Under the pieces are notes generated by a model. That model did no database searches, was not told the origin of the DNA, and worked only from the letters and a program-made list of their open reading frames with translations. From Patiria miniata (Eukaryota; Echinodermata; Asteroidea; Valvatida; Asterinidae): a stretch of 64,000 nt of DNA. Within the stretch, counting starts at the first letter, position 1, and every line of letters starts with the position of its first letter. Positions 10,651-22,582 of the stretch are shown in pieces. The DNA lies in the NCBI RefSeq assembly GCF_015706575.1, contig NW_024037075.1:11531746-11595745 (forward strand), in the 5' to 3' direction. The translations under genes were made by a program, and so were the position numbers.

Positions 10651-11745
10651 AGGGAACATGAAATAAAATTTTGATTGCATTTTTTTTGCTTATATCAATA
10701 AAGGATGATGTTCTTAACAATATTTTGTGTATGGCGGTGTTTATTTTCTAAGATAAATGGGGGAAAATAATTTGTGAACATGTTTGGTCAAACTACTCCG
10801 CCCCACAAAGGGAAGCTTCATTAACATAAAACTTCGCGAGGGGTATGACGCAAGCGGAGGCAGAGACTTGCCGCGCTGCGGGTGCACCGGCATTGCGGCG
10901 TGCATCATAATACATGTACATATACATTGCGGCACTGAAAGTTTTTCTGGTGTTTCGTTCGGAATCGAGGAGAAATAACACCCGATTTTCGGCCATGCCG
11001 ACAAGGTGTGTGGCTGCTGGGTGTAGCAAAACTACCAAGGATGGAGTAAGCCTTCATTTGTTTCCAGTAAATCCGAAATATCGGAGCATTTGGAGAGCCA
11101 AAGTGAAGGTAAATACCAGAGCAAAGTGGTCCGGGCCCAGTGAGTTCGCTGCCCTCTGCGCTGCACTTGAGCCGTCGTGCTTTGATGCTGGTCTGTACAG
11201 CAACTTGGGCATGCCCCTAAAAAAACATCGAGTCAGTGTACGTGTCTGAATCATTAGAACTCTGATTCGAATCGGACGAATCTGTACCATTTTCATTGGA
11301 TTCGCTAAGGAAAGAAGAGGACGGTCTTCGGAACTTTTACGGTCATGACGGTCGTCGTTGTGTTCATTCGACAACGGTGGCACCGTGGCACGTCCACGTG
11401 TACTGTACATATCCCATGTAGACACATTCGTACGTGTGCATATAATGCCACGTACGGGTACGCGGCGGCTGCACATACACACAGCACAGTAGCTTCGCTA
11501 ATCCGTCTCGTACCCAGACGTCATTTACGGGCCCTGGATTTCTCTGCCTTTGTTTATGTCATGAACAGCGCCCTCATTTGGAGTTGCCGCGAAAATCAAA
11601 AAGGGGGGGTTCAATTTTGGACGGCAAATTACCACACTAAACGTACACCAGAACCAGTTCTGCTTTTAATTCACATTTAATACACATAAATGAATGTATA
11701 TATAAAATAAAATACGTTATGAAAATTTTGGACTGCATGTTTCCT
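10651..11745 (+). mobile_element. Kolobok-like DNA transposon, defective, 1.1 kb
   Basis: The element is bounded by TTAA at 10647-10650 and TTAA at 11746-11749. Its ends are imperfect inverted repeats (AGGGAACATG at the left, complement AGGAAACATG at the right, both followed by an AAAATTTT block). It carries a degenerate THAP zinc-finger segment at 10995. TTAA target duplication plus a THAP domain is the published signature of the Kolobok superfamily. At 1.1 kb it is far too short for a full transposase, so it is a non-autonomous derivative or deletion product. The empty target survives in the neighbouring tandem unit. Confidence 0.65.
10995..11192 (+). pseudogene. degenerate THAP domain fragment inside the transposon
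   Basis: The ATG at 10995 opens a THAP-type zinc finger: MPTRC-V-A-A-GC matches the C-x4-C start, followed by a LHLFPV block, W at the expected spacing, and ALCAALEPSCF. The family ends this domain with C-x2-H-F, but here the His-Phe is lost by a small rearrangement (CAALEP where CxxHFEP is expected), so zinc binding should fail. The frame continues a short way to a stop at 11249 with no transposase catalytic part. THAP domains bind DNA and occur in P-element and Kolobok transposases as well as host THAP proteins. The TTAA-bounded context favours the transposon origin. Confidence 0.7.
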
Positions 11746-11935
11746 TTAAATGTGCAGGTCACGTCCTATTGTGTTTTGAAAATTCGAGTCTGAATGGAGT
11801 TCAAACCAATTAAGGGTTTTTCCTCTGGAGATCTAGATAAGTGTGACGCGTAACGCGGAATGCGTTATGTCACCTGCGTATAATTATGTTATTGGCCTGG
11901 TGGGCGTGGCATTGGGAAATGTCCCACATGGCGTT

Positions 11936-12425
11936 CTTGCGCATGTGCCTGTAAAACTCGGCTAAAAAATCAATCACGTCAGTTTCACATCTCACGTGAT
12001 GGTTTGGCGCAACCAGCGAGCAATTATGGTCGCATCACGATACAATGCCTTGCTCGTCAACAGTCCATTTAATTTCATTCCACGACAGAGATATTTTTTA
12101 CAATTTAAAAAGACACACCGTTCGATATGCATATCAGAAATATGAAATTCACCCAGGTGTACAAGGTCCCACATCTGTGTCTACAAATTGCGATGTTACA
12201 GCTCGAATGCTTCGTGCAATGAAATGTTTGTGGATGTTTGCGCACGTGCCTAGCCTGCAAAACCCTGCCAGAATCACAATCATAAGTCAGTGTCATATCT
12301 CACGTGATTGTCTGACGGCAACCAGCGAGCAATTCATCTCGCATAGCACGATCCAGTGCCTTGCTCGTTATCAAACCGTCCATTTGATTTCATTTCACAA
12401 CAGAGCTGTTTTACAGTTTAAAAAG
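11936..12425 (+). repeat. diverged direct duplication, about 305-310-bp spacing
   Basis: Two direct copies share CTCACGTGAT, CAACCAGCGAGCAATT, TGCCTTGCTCGT and a TTTAAAAAG end, at about 11936-12114 and 12237-12425. Similarity is moderate, so the duplication is old. Short open frames over it are not recognisable. Confidence 0.65.
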
Positions 12426-12429
12426 AAAT

Positions 12430-14220
12430 AGTTTTTTTGCAGTCCGATGCAATGCGCCGTCATTCCAATCATAAATCACAAAATTATTGTAGCAAGGTCC
12501 ACCATCGCTGTCTAAACAATTGGTACGAAAGTAGACACGATGTTCCTGCTTGATCAAGCTTCGTTTAATGGCGGGGAGGAAGTTGACTTTTGAGAAAAAG
12601 TTACTTCTTGTTTTCTTGCATTGCATATTCATGTAGTCTGATTAGTGTTTCCGTGTATTCGTACACGCACCAATAACGGGCCCATCTTTTGGGGTATCCG
12701 CATTATTTTCAATCTAACGTGTTACAACCATTTGGTGTCTATACAATGTAACTTTTTTTGGTTTCAATTATAAAATCGTTCTCATTCGCTGCACAAATTT
12801 ATGTAATTATTTCAGAAGTAACCAACATTTTTAGATATTATGGTTAAGGCCGCAGGGTATCTTTCACGTGTTTGTAACTGAACTATTTGGTAATAATAAT
12901 GTAAAAGCGCTTTGATCTTAGTCAAAAGTGCGACATAAAACCCCGTTATATATAAAAAATTAATTAATACAAACATTTATTGTGAATGTAATTGTCAGTG
13001 GCAACCAAAAGTTTATTGGACGTCTTACTGAGCATTTGTAATGTGAAGGTGTATAGAATGTGTGATGAACAAAAGGATCCATTTTAATCACTAAGAAGTA
13101 TTTATTTGTTTAATTAAAATTATTTATAAAAACAAAGCGGTGTGGTTTATGTACTTAAATATACAAATTGCGACTGTTACATTCAAACAGACATTTTTAG
13201 TAATGTGATAAAGTCTTATTAACATTTATCATGTTAACTGAGTTTCATTAAGTGGACTTCAGACGTAAATCAACTAATTAAAGTAGCCTGATATTTTAGC
13301 CTTAGCAAGGCCTTCGTCAGAGGCAAATGCCTTAAGATGTAAATATATTTGTCATGTTTATTGGTACCAGTACATGACTGTTATTCCTAACTTACACAAA
13401 ATACTATTCATTAATTAAGTAAAATGTAGTAATATTCACTTAAAACGTATTATGACTGTACCTTGCACATAATTATGCACAAAATGTCTTTCGGTTGTGT
13501 ACACATTTTTGGAATTTGTTTTTACTTGATTGTGTACGCATCTGTGACTTTGGTGTTCGGCTAAGTTTTTCTTCATTCCCCAATGTTTCAACGTCATGCC
13601 TCAATGTAACTCGTTGGCTTGTATTGTTTGATCTCACACGGATACCTTCTGTAATTGGTTTCTAGTTTAAAAGCTGTGTGAGTAAATGATAGGAAATTGA
13701 AAACTATAGGCCTAGGCAAACCTTCACTTTTGAAAAATGTCTAACGTCCAACGATTTTTCCCCCCACTTTTTGCACGATAAATAAAAAATGCACAAAATG
13801 CACCCAAACTTCTGTTCGAAAATAGACTGTGTTTCTTTTACAGTGTTTCACCGAGTAAAAAAATATTGCGTGCGTGTGCGAAGCCAACACAAGAAGACAA
13901 TACTTGAAGAGGTAGCCTACACTGACGTATTCCGTGCACCAAATATGATCCAGTTCCTCCCCTACCAACGTTAACAACGCATCCCGAACTCATCCATCCC
14001 CATTCGCCATTTCCCAATTGCCAGGACTAATAATTTCTGTAGACAGACCGATAAAAATATGCCTTGAGACTGCCAGTAAAAAAAATGCAACATTTACCGT
14101 CTCATACCAAATGTATGCTCGGCCGTTCGTCATTTCGACAAAACTGAAATCATCGAAACGCGCTGATACATTTTCACTCCGCTAATCTCATTCACATTTC
14201 CTCGCATTGAAAAAAAAATT
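12430..14220. other. AT-rich non-coding stretch
   Basis: Long AT-rich sequence with homopolymer runs; no exon, repeat boundary or RNA gene is evident. If the BTB gene continues leftward, this lies in one of its introns. Confidence 0.5.
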
Positions 14221-14267
14221 CAATTATCTTAGCTGAAATGAGTCCCCAAATAATGACAAGTTCTTAC

Positions 14268-14533
14268 CTAAGACGGTTTCCGCATTGAGAATCACACAGC
14301 CCGTGTGGCAGTAGTCCACCAACTTCAAAAACACGGCGGGATCGAACTCCTCGATGAGCACCGTCCGCGGACCCTTGGTGGCGCTGTTGCCGCCGTCCGG
14401 GTCGCCATTGCTCTTGGAGCGCGTGAGGAAGGAGACGGTTTTGCGAGCGAAGCGGCTCTCCATGCTGTTGGCGCGCCGCCGCGGACTGCTGGACGGGGTG
14501 ACGGTACCGGAGTATAGAAGCTTGTGGAAGACC
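14268..14533 (-). CDS. BTB/POZ gene (serine-enriched-protein-like), third visible exon
   Basis: On the - strand the exon starts after a CTGTCCAG acceptor and ends at a TTAG/GTAAGA donor. It continues the BTB domain from the exon at 15150-15375: the split Arg codon AG/G rejoins as ARSRVFHKLLYSG, the classic end of the BTB helix-strand core. A basic, Ser-rich insert (TPSSSPRRR, KTVSFLTRSKS) follows, then FDPAVFLKLVDYCHTG, the usual BTB C-terminal part. The exon stops inside the BTB fold in phase 1, so at least one more exon is required. None is visible to the left in this window, so the gene is incomplete here. The family acts in protein-protein interaction; the precise role is unknown. Confidence 0.85.
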
Positions 14534-14741
14534 CTGGACAGTTTAGGAGAAGGTAGGAAGAAGACCTTTCCTTGAAAATAGTTGGGGTTTTTTTTAAAAC
14601 GATGTACGCACTAAAGCCACAACGATGAGCGTACGTGTGGAGTTTGGCCATTGTCACGTTGCAGCATTCCAACGGTTTGAGGAAAACGCGCACTAATTGT
14701 CTGCAGAATTTGGCGCGAAGAATACAACATAGGGTCCAAAT

Positions 14742-14869
14742 TGCACACGTGGAGCATATTAGTATACTTTATCAGCAAAGGACAAGAATGAAAGTGTGTG
14801 TATTTGCACACGAGGAGCATATTAATATACTTTATCAGCAAAGGACAAGAATGAAAGTGTGTGTATCTT
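14742..14869 (+). repeat. 64-bp tandem duplication
   Basis: Two units starting GCACACGTGG (14742) and GCACACGAGG (14806) share ACTTTATCAGCAAAGGACAA. It lies in the BTB intron between the exons at 14268-14533 and 15150-15375. Confidence 0.85.
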
Positions 14870-15149
14870 TCTTCCTGGATACAATAGTGTATTTGTAGGT
14901 ACTAGGTGTTGGCTAGGGCGATGCTTAAATAGGATTAGGCTACTTAGGTAATTTCAAGCTGTATAAAATATGCTCAAGGTGCGGTGCCCCGTCATGTCAG
15001 TAGAAACCCATCAGTGGACCTATAGATATATATAAATATAGGCCAATTTAGTGTAGGGCCTGGAAAAGTATAGGAAAATATTATAGCTACAGACGTTCAG
15101 CTTATTTTGCGTGCTTTGTCTGTGCAGACACATTGCGTAGGCCACATAC

Positions 15150-15375
15150 CTGCTCCGTGCCGCCAATATTGCCCGGACTGCACAGACTGGTTCCCGCCTC
15201 TCCCCAACCAGGAAAGTTACGTCGCACAGCTCGGGCATGCGGGAAATGAACTTGAGATCGTCGGCCAGACCAATCTTGTTCTCGTAGAAGTTGCGCGTTG
15301 CCATCCTGCCCATCGGACCAATGGGGGCGCTCTTCACGTTCGTTAGGTCCGGGCTCTCCTCTTGCACACTGTACA
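15150..15375 (-). CDS. BTB/POZ gene, second visible exon (start of BTB domain)
   Basis: The acceptor CTCATCAG precedes 15375 and the donor AGCAG/GTATGT follows 15150. The exon reads YSVQEESPD, then ATRNFYENKIGLADDL and MPELCDVTFLVGE, then AVRAILAARS, the hallmark first half of a BTB domain (DV.F.V....  .H..ILAARS), here with a Val-Arg in place of the usual His. It accepts one base (G) from the upstream exon to give a Val codon and donates two bases (AG) to the next, and both joins are in frame. Matches the invertebrate serine-enriched protein (Drosophila gprs) family; I rate the family call above the exact orthology. Confidence 0.85.
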
Positions 15376-15517
15376 CTGATGAGAGAAACAGAGAATAAAA
15401 TCAATGATTACATCTTGGACAGAACGTATGCGATTCTATTTCAGTAGGGTACATATATTGATGAACAATGAATACATTAATAGCATATGTTTAAGAATTA
15501 AAAAAAAAGGTAGTATT

Positions 15518-15900
15518 AAGGCCAAAAAGAAAAAAGTCTCCGGTTTCTGGTATGGAGCTTGCCCAAAAAGTGGTGCGGCGACGCGGCTTTTTTTTTTTTT
15601 TTACCTGTTTTTTTTTTTTTTTTGCTTCAAATGTCGGCTGATGACTGCAAATGGTGCCCGACTAAACTTAGTGCAAATATATGGGAGTCCAGAGAGGCCA
15701 CATAAAGCTTATTCTCGATCATAACCCCATCTAAAAACATGTTAAAATTGTGCAGCAGCAGGATTCCAGTCAAACCAGTGAGTTTGGCGGTTTTGAGACA
15801 TCATCTTGTATTGAAAAAAAAACTTTTTCATTTTGCCGACGCGCATGGCTACGGCGACGCGCGCGCATACCAGAAACCGGAGACTTTTTTTTTGGCCTAA
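15518..15900. mobile_element. MITE-like element with about 33-bp inverted ends
   Basis: The left end AAGGCCAAAAA... runs into AGTCTCCGGTTTCTGGTATG; the right end is its complement, CATACCAGAAACCGGAGACT followed by a T run and GGCC. The ends differ mainly in A/T run length. The interior holds two long T tracts and CpG-rich CGACGCG motifs, with no transposase. The target duplication is unclear, possibly a short TTA/TA. It sits in the long BTB intron. Confidence 0.65.
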
Positions 15901-15902
15901 TA

Positions 15903-18900
15903 GGAAGTGACGGCCGAAGTTGTCTACTCTCCTCTAAAAAAAAACAGTATTTTAGCATGCCGTCCTGGTAAAGGCCTTCGTCTGTCGGTCTGCCGCCCTC
16001 TTGTGAAACGTATTTGCAAAAAAAGAATTTCTCTGTACTTCTTCAGATGATCTGAACGAAGTCGTGTCGTAAATTTAATTCAACTTAAAACACCCAACAA
16101 TATTGAGTGATTGTGTACCCCAACTTTTGCCTCTGTTGACAAAAGGGAAAGACTTTTGTGGTATTAACTAATAACTCAGCTCACACCCGGGAAAATAATT
16201 CCAGTTCAACTGAACATGAACACCAATGTAGGGCTCGCGTGGGCGGCTTACCCTCAAAGCCCGACAGACATTACCAAGGCTCATCCTCAAAATTAACATC
16301 CAATCCCCAGCCTTTCCCGAGGGGGGATACAGCCCCGACAAACACGCTCGCTTCCTCCCAGTCGAATTCCAATGACGGAAGACAGCAAAAATATATGAGC
16401 AAACAGACAGAAATCGGTCAAGTGTAGTGATAAGGGACAATAAGGGGCGCCATTGAAGGCTGAATGCCCCCGTGGGGTGAGACGTGTTTGCATTTAATAT
16501 ACAACCTGGAAATTGGAGACGAATCTAAGACACACGTCGGGTATCACTTGACGTGTGCAGCTGAAGCGTATAGTACTGTTTTGCCTTTTTCTTAGATGAC
16601 ATTTCTCACAAACTAGCACAATTTAATAGAAAATAGTTCAGGTTGATCCTAGTCCTGTACAGACAAAATACGCATTTAAGACAAAATTACAAGATTTGAT
16701 TATCTGGTAGGTGTAGCATGGCACATATCAAAGCTATTGTCAGCTGGACTTTTTGTTCTCAATAATTTTATTTATTTTTGTTTGCTAAAGTGTGACCCCA
16801 CAGTGATACTCACATCAGAGGCTCACGTCAACTTTATTTTAAACATAAGCCTAAACCCTGGAGATACGTAGCTTGCATGCACGACACTGAGAGTTTTAGA
16901 GGTACCGTATTAATTTTTGTTACGATAGAATGAATGTAAGCATTCCTTGTTGACCTTAAGACTTTCTTTATTGATTTAGCTTTGCCTTAAACCTGGGCAG
17001 ATATTTACGAGACAGGCTCTCGATGACACATTACTTGGAAGTGTATTTTTATTGTACAAAATTAGTTGAACTACTCTTTCTCGTAGAAATCTGTCCATCC
17101 ATAGGCCTTCAAATTAAACGTGTGCCAGCTGAGTTTCTGACTGACATATTTGAAATTGGTTTGATTAATGCCATGCTCGTGAATTTCTGTTTAATTAGTC
17201 CAATCATTGGCATGGCGGCAAGAATAGCAAAGCACAATTATTAATCAGAACTCAAGCACTGCAGATCGCCGTTCTTCTTTTTTCTTCAAACTATACACGA
17301 GGCGTCGACACACTACCAGCTCAAATATATCACGCTCGACTTCAGTACCCTAACATACTCGCTCCCAAGTAATTTTTCATTCAGTCAGCGTCGCCAGGGC
17401 AACGGCATGAAGCCCTCTCCGCAACCATGACAACAAAGGAACAACCTCTCTCTATTTAATATCTACCATTCTTGTGTATAGCGCTGTGTATGTACGTACC
17501 ACACCGGAACAAACTAAGCTCGATCGTGGCACTCAGCAGAGAGAAAAAAAGTATTCCCTAAATCCTCCCAATGGCTCTGTGCACCTGACTTCCTGTAAGA
17601 GTGCACCACAATGCAGTGACTGCGTCAGTTTCAAACCAAGTGCATTGGTTAATTGCCCAAGGAAGGTAAAAATGAAGAAGAAAGACTCGGAGTAAACTGC
17701 ACCCTGGATAACCAACGAGGTATGATGCCTGCAGTGATCATCGAGGGTTGTTGTAATGAACATTACTACAGTGGACTCACGTCGCGCGCAGAATTAAAAT
17801 GCCCGTGCACTGTACCTTTAGGCACCTGAAATGCAACTTAATTGTTCAAGCATGCTTCTGTGCAAGAACGTTGAGACATATATGCTGGCTCATTTTTGTC
17901 ATATCACATTATGATCAATTTAAGGCCGAACAGTGCCCCCGGCGTGACTGTCGTGCAAGGCTCCTGAATCATGGTATTGTCTTGTGATTACAATGGTGTA
18001 CTAGCAGCCTGTCGTCAAGGCCTGAGCGATTGAAATTCACATTTTAAATTATTTCAATTGATTGACTCATAGGAATTTTGTAAGGGAGAACACCTGAGCT
18101 GTGTATGTTGTGGTGAGGCTGAAGAGCATACGTTTAATGTCGCTATGCTTACAGGGATTATGTGGAGCTATTAAACGTTGTAGGCCTATGCTATGTGAAA
18201 TATGAATTTTGCCAGCAACATCTGTACATACCTCATTTCATATTTTTTTTCGGGCCTTATATTTTTGACCTTGTCATCACATCTTTTGTTATTTACAAGA
18301 TTTCCATTGTAAGTGTACTCGTAAAGCCAGCTAGCGTACTACACCCAAACGGAACTAGCCATATTCATGTGAAATGTACCGTATATAATCGTATAAATCA
18401 AGGAGATTACATTTAGGCCTACAGCAATTGCCCATGCACGAAGCAATTGCAATTATTGCGTGTGCCTCTGACTTCGGATTATAGTTAAAGGAGCTGTTCG
18501 CCTTAGAAAACTTACAAAAGGAAGCGTTTTGAAGATGATCTTACATTGGCATGATATTTGATGCTGAGACGACATTAATACAAACGACCGTAGGCGAGTG
18601 TGAAAATTGAAAGTGTCAATCAAAATCACTTAAGCACCTGCTGAAATGTTTCACGGTTATCGATTAAAGTCATCCACAGGAAAACATAGATCTGACAACA
18701 ATGTGCCACCTGCCGAATTTATATAAACGCCGTTCAAAATGGTAAACTCATTGTTCAAATCGACCAGTCATTACGTCACAAGAGGACCTTTTTACACCCT
18801 CTCCAGAAAGTCGATCACTGAGGCCCTAGGTGAAGGCAAACCCTTAATTGACAAAATAACCGACATCAACGACAAGTAGGTCGGTGCTTTCCCACAGCGA

Positions 18901-19918
18901 AATCAAGCTAAAGGAGATCACTATAATAGCCCATGAGTCTTCATCCGAACTTAATGCGATTCGATGTAACGCCAAATACAATAGAACATACAACGCGAGT
19001 TATTTGATCTAAAAATGTTTATACGAACTCCTTTATCAACAGGCAAATTCAAATGCCAATTGTGGCTCTGCTTGCTTTGCTTTTAGTACCCCCAAGTTGC
19101 ACTGTCAATTCTTCCCCAATGATTCAATACTTAATTGGAACAGCTTAGCCCCATTACGTTCGGTTAGTTTTTTTGAAAAGAAATACAGACATTTTGGATT
19201 AAATTCAGTCGAAGTGACACTTTGACTGGTGATGTAGGACATTAACATCTGGTATACTTTAGCCACTGGTTTCTTTTGCCCCTACCCCGAGAAAAAAAGG
19301 TTCCTTTTTTAATCCCTACAGTCAGTCTGTCTCTTATTCCACTTTTCTTAATCTCCCACTTCTGTCTGTCTTTGTGGTCTTTGCTCTTATGCAATTGCCT
19401 CATTTCATCATATTCGCTCCATCTTCTTGCCTCCCCATATTGTTTAGCTGTCTGTTTGTCAGGCGAGTTGTGTGTCTGTTTATCAGCATGTGTGACTGTG
19501 ACTACACTATAGGAAGGGCCCTTTAATTTTCCAATCTCCTGTCCCTATCTACCGTGAGGGTATGTGCGCCCACTTTACAACGTAATAATCCCTGAGACTT
19601 CCCAATCCTTTCCGTTCTTTCCATTTCAAACACACTGCTTGGAATTGCATACTGAAAACAAAGTTCTTAATGCATTTTGGACAACAACATTATGGGTTGT
19701 CTATGGTATACAATAAACATGACGTGTAATTTGCAGGTGAGACTAAATATACTGTGCATTTTAATATAGTTAAATATATTAGGTGATGTATTTATTATGG
19801 TATCACCTTCCCCTTTATGGTGACCCACGTGTGAATCAAGACGCATCACGTGGATTTGGGATGTCACTTTTTCATTCAACAGTTCCTCTCTGAAGTTGTA
19901 AAGTGATCTCATCCTAGT
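15903..19918. other. BTB intron, no gene seen
   Basis: Part of the 13.6 kb intron. Only short, unrecognised open frames; scattered T and A runs; no clear repeat boundary. Confidence 0.5.
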
Positions 19919-19922
19919 TAAA

Positions 19923-20441
19923 GCGAAAATACAACATTTGCAAACATCTAAAAACGAAATGATCAAATTATCACGAAATAGTGATACCTTACTCAATTGT
20001 TAGGGAATGACGGTCTAGCATCCTTTAAAATCGTGGCTCCTGGTGTGCTGACATTTTCAAGAAAAACTGTATTTTTCCAACGCTGGTCGGCCGACCAGCG
20101 TTGGAGAAAACTGGGTTTTTTCAAAAACTGTTCTTAATTTTTCATATTTAGTTATTCTGACTTTTCTTTGCAATTGATCACACACCTGTGAAGGGGTACA
20201 AGCCTGCTAGACTGATTCTCTGACCTTACAATTCCCCAAAGTGTATTAATTGCTTCGTTTCATCATAAGTGGGGTCAGGGAACCAGACTACAAGAACATG
20301 ATATGTTTTCTTGGTTTTCCAGCATCTACAAGCCCAAAACATGAAACAAGTCAGTTTAACAATATTTTATATAACATACTAATCCTCCAAATCCATTTAT
20401 TTCATGAAAATTGCAGCAAAAGCAAATGTTGTACATTCCCT
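19923..20441 (+). mobile_element. TTAA-flanked MITE, copy 2 (best preserved)
   Basis: TTAA at 19919-19922 and 20442-20445 flank a 519-bp element. Its left end AGCGAAAATACAACATTTGC is the inverted repeat of the right end (GCAAATGTTGTACATTCCCT). Near the middle is a near-perfect palindrome, CCAACGCTGGTCGGCC with its mirror. No coding capacity. Same family as 7526-8039 and 56460-56976. Confidence 0.85.
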
Positions 20442-20445
20442 TTAA

Positions 20446-22204
20446 TCATCGATGGGTTTTACTAAAGGTTCACGGCCCATCGCTGTGAAGATATCGCACA
20501 AGCTGAGTCGTTACATTTCCGCTGTAATGTTTTTATTTCCAGTTCACGGAACTTTTTGCATCTCAATGAAATGTACTGAGAAAGCTATCTTGGCGAATAC
20601 ATGCACGCTATCTGAGGACTTCCAAGGCAATCAACCCAGGTATGTACGACTATAGATATTATTTGTGCAAACTAAAAATGTAACAAATTTGATCTTCACA
20701 GTTTCACGATTTTATCCTCGTTATTTATTTCTACGGTGTTTCAAGACTGATAATAATCTTAGAAATTGTTGTTCGCACAGCAAACCCTTCATGCATTTGC
20801 GATAGCACCAATCAGGAAGACTGCGTATACGAACGCTTTGATTATGTAGTAGTTTAATAGATAAGGAGTTCCGATATGAAAACTTTTAGAGAGTCATATG
20901 ATAAATTTGAAAGATTTGTTATCGCAACGTACTAGACCGACGTGCGCGTCTTGTTCGTTTGCAATGCATATATAGCCCGTTGGGTGATGCACTATCTTTC
21001 GATTCCGACGACTTGAGTTCGATGTGTAAACAGGAGATTGGCTTGGTAAATCCATAGATCACTCAGATCTCGCGGAAATCACCCAATGTTGATATTCCAT
21101 TATCGTCTCGTTAAGCGCGGAACTCGTCAGGATCACGCGCAATTTCACGTTGATCTTACCAATCGTTCATACAGATTACCGCGATCATTGTGCTGTGCCG
21201 ATGTCCAGTCATGTTCAAGAATGACACTCTTCCATTCTTCACCCCATCCCAAACCCCAGGTAGAGTTTCTTCTCTTTTAGAATATATTTAATCCTGAAAG
21301 GTTCCTAAACTTTCTATCAATCGCCGACAGCGAGCAACTTTCAATTTTGAAGTCAAAAGGTCATATTATCATGTTCTCATTATTATTGCTCGCAGTGTTC
21401 AATAAGGTTATCATAATTTAGCGTGGTACTATGTAGAAGGTCAGGTGTAATGGAAGATTCTTTTGCGACGGTTTTGGGTCGTCTGGTATGACACCTGTTT
21501 TTATCTCTTTTTTTCTTCTTTTTTCTGTAATTCTCTCTGACCTGATTGACGCAAGTTAACTTCTGAAAGTCATTCGCCCAAGGGTCCGGTCAAGTGAGCA
21601 TTCCGCGTCATTCCAAATGTCCCATTTCTACGGCCGGAATTATTTCTGCCTCTTCAAGAAAAAAACCGGAGTCGATCCAAAAAACATCCAACTCTCCAGC
21701 GTGAAGCTCTTCATCCTGTCGAGCCCGATCTAATGCGCTGCAAGTGCTCATTTATGGATCGCACAGGCAAAAGTCGCAGGTGATCTCCATATTTTTGTTG
21801 TTGGAAAGAAGGCAAACAACTCGCGGGGGAAGATCTGGTGAGGGGGAGGCAGGGATCGCTACCTCTTTGGACGTGGCAGAATGGGAAGGAAGATGATCAT
21901 TCTAGAAGATGGATCCCAGGGGTGAGCTGCTACGAAAAATAAAGCAATCAAGACAGAATGCGCGACAGGTGAACAGCAATCAATGGAAGGGGTTGGGACA
22001 TGTTTTGATTGCTCAAGAGACGCTCTCGATCTTGCCTGGTACTAGCTCCGGACCCCACAGGGAAAACCCCCGCCGCTGATGTTCTTTCCTCTCGCCTGGC
22101 ATCACGGTGGCGAGGTGCAATGTTTGTCCGGCAAAAATAAAAGTTCGTGGGTTAAAACATTCTCCCAACGGCAGTGTTAAATGCGGAGTATGTTCGAGAA
22201 AACT
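20446..22204. other. BTB intron, no gene seen
   Basis: No supported exon or repeat. Near 21480-21530 there is a pyrimidine-rich tract. Short frames have no family signature. Confidence 0.45.
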
Positions 22205-22273
22205 GTCAACAAGGAAATGTCATGTTGTCGAGGGCATAATATGCCCTCGACAACATGACATTTCCTTGTTGAC
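22205..22273. repeat. 69-bp perfect palindrome (34-bp arms, 1-base centre)
   Basis: The arms 22205-22238 and 22240-22273 are exact reverse complements around a single A at 22239. The left arm starts GTCAACAAGGAAATGTCATG. The match stops at once on both sides. It could extrude as a cruciform or fold as a 34-bp hairpin if transcribed. It has no relation to any transposon end seen in this window. Confidence 0.95.
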
Positions 22274-22582
22274 TTGGTCTGGCTTTTCGTCCAGTAGCGC
22301 AATTAAGGTTCTTCTGAAGTAGGCGAATCACAGTAGATTCTCCCTGCTACGTTAGCTCTTGTCAAACTACGACATTTCAAGCTGCCAATTCTTTGTGTTC
22401 ACTTAATTAACTTTATAGTAAAGCATGCTAGCAATGTTGTTTCACACTGTATATTCATATGTATAGTTGTAATAATTTTACAATATTTAAAATAGTTGCT
22501 TCACAATTTATGCATTAATCCCTTGGTATTTATTTTATTGTATTGTATTTTTACATGTGTGTAGTCATTTGTGACTACATAC

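Larger units (their letters stand above)
10310..11805 (+). repeat. 373-bp tandem duplication, unit 2, split by a transposon
   Basis: Unit 2 runs from 10310 to about 10650 and resumes at 11746 with TGTGCAGGTCACGTC, ending near GAGTTCAAACCA. It also has about 30 extra bases near 10490. The 10651-11745 insertion lies exactly where unit 1 reads TTTAATG. Confidence 0.85.

Noticed and set aside
11054-11487. Antisense open frames over the THAP region
   Set aside because: Shadow frames of the transposon; low-complexity and without homology.
22107-22322. Cys-rich open frame that looks like a zinc ribbon
   Set aside because: It has no ATG start, and its second half is simply the palindrome arm read back; no family match.
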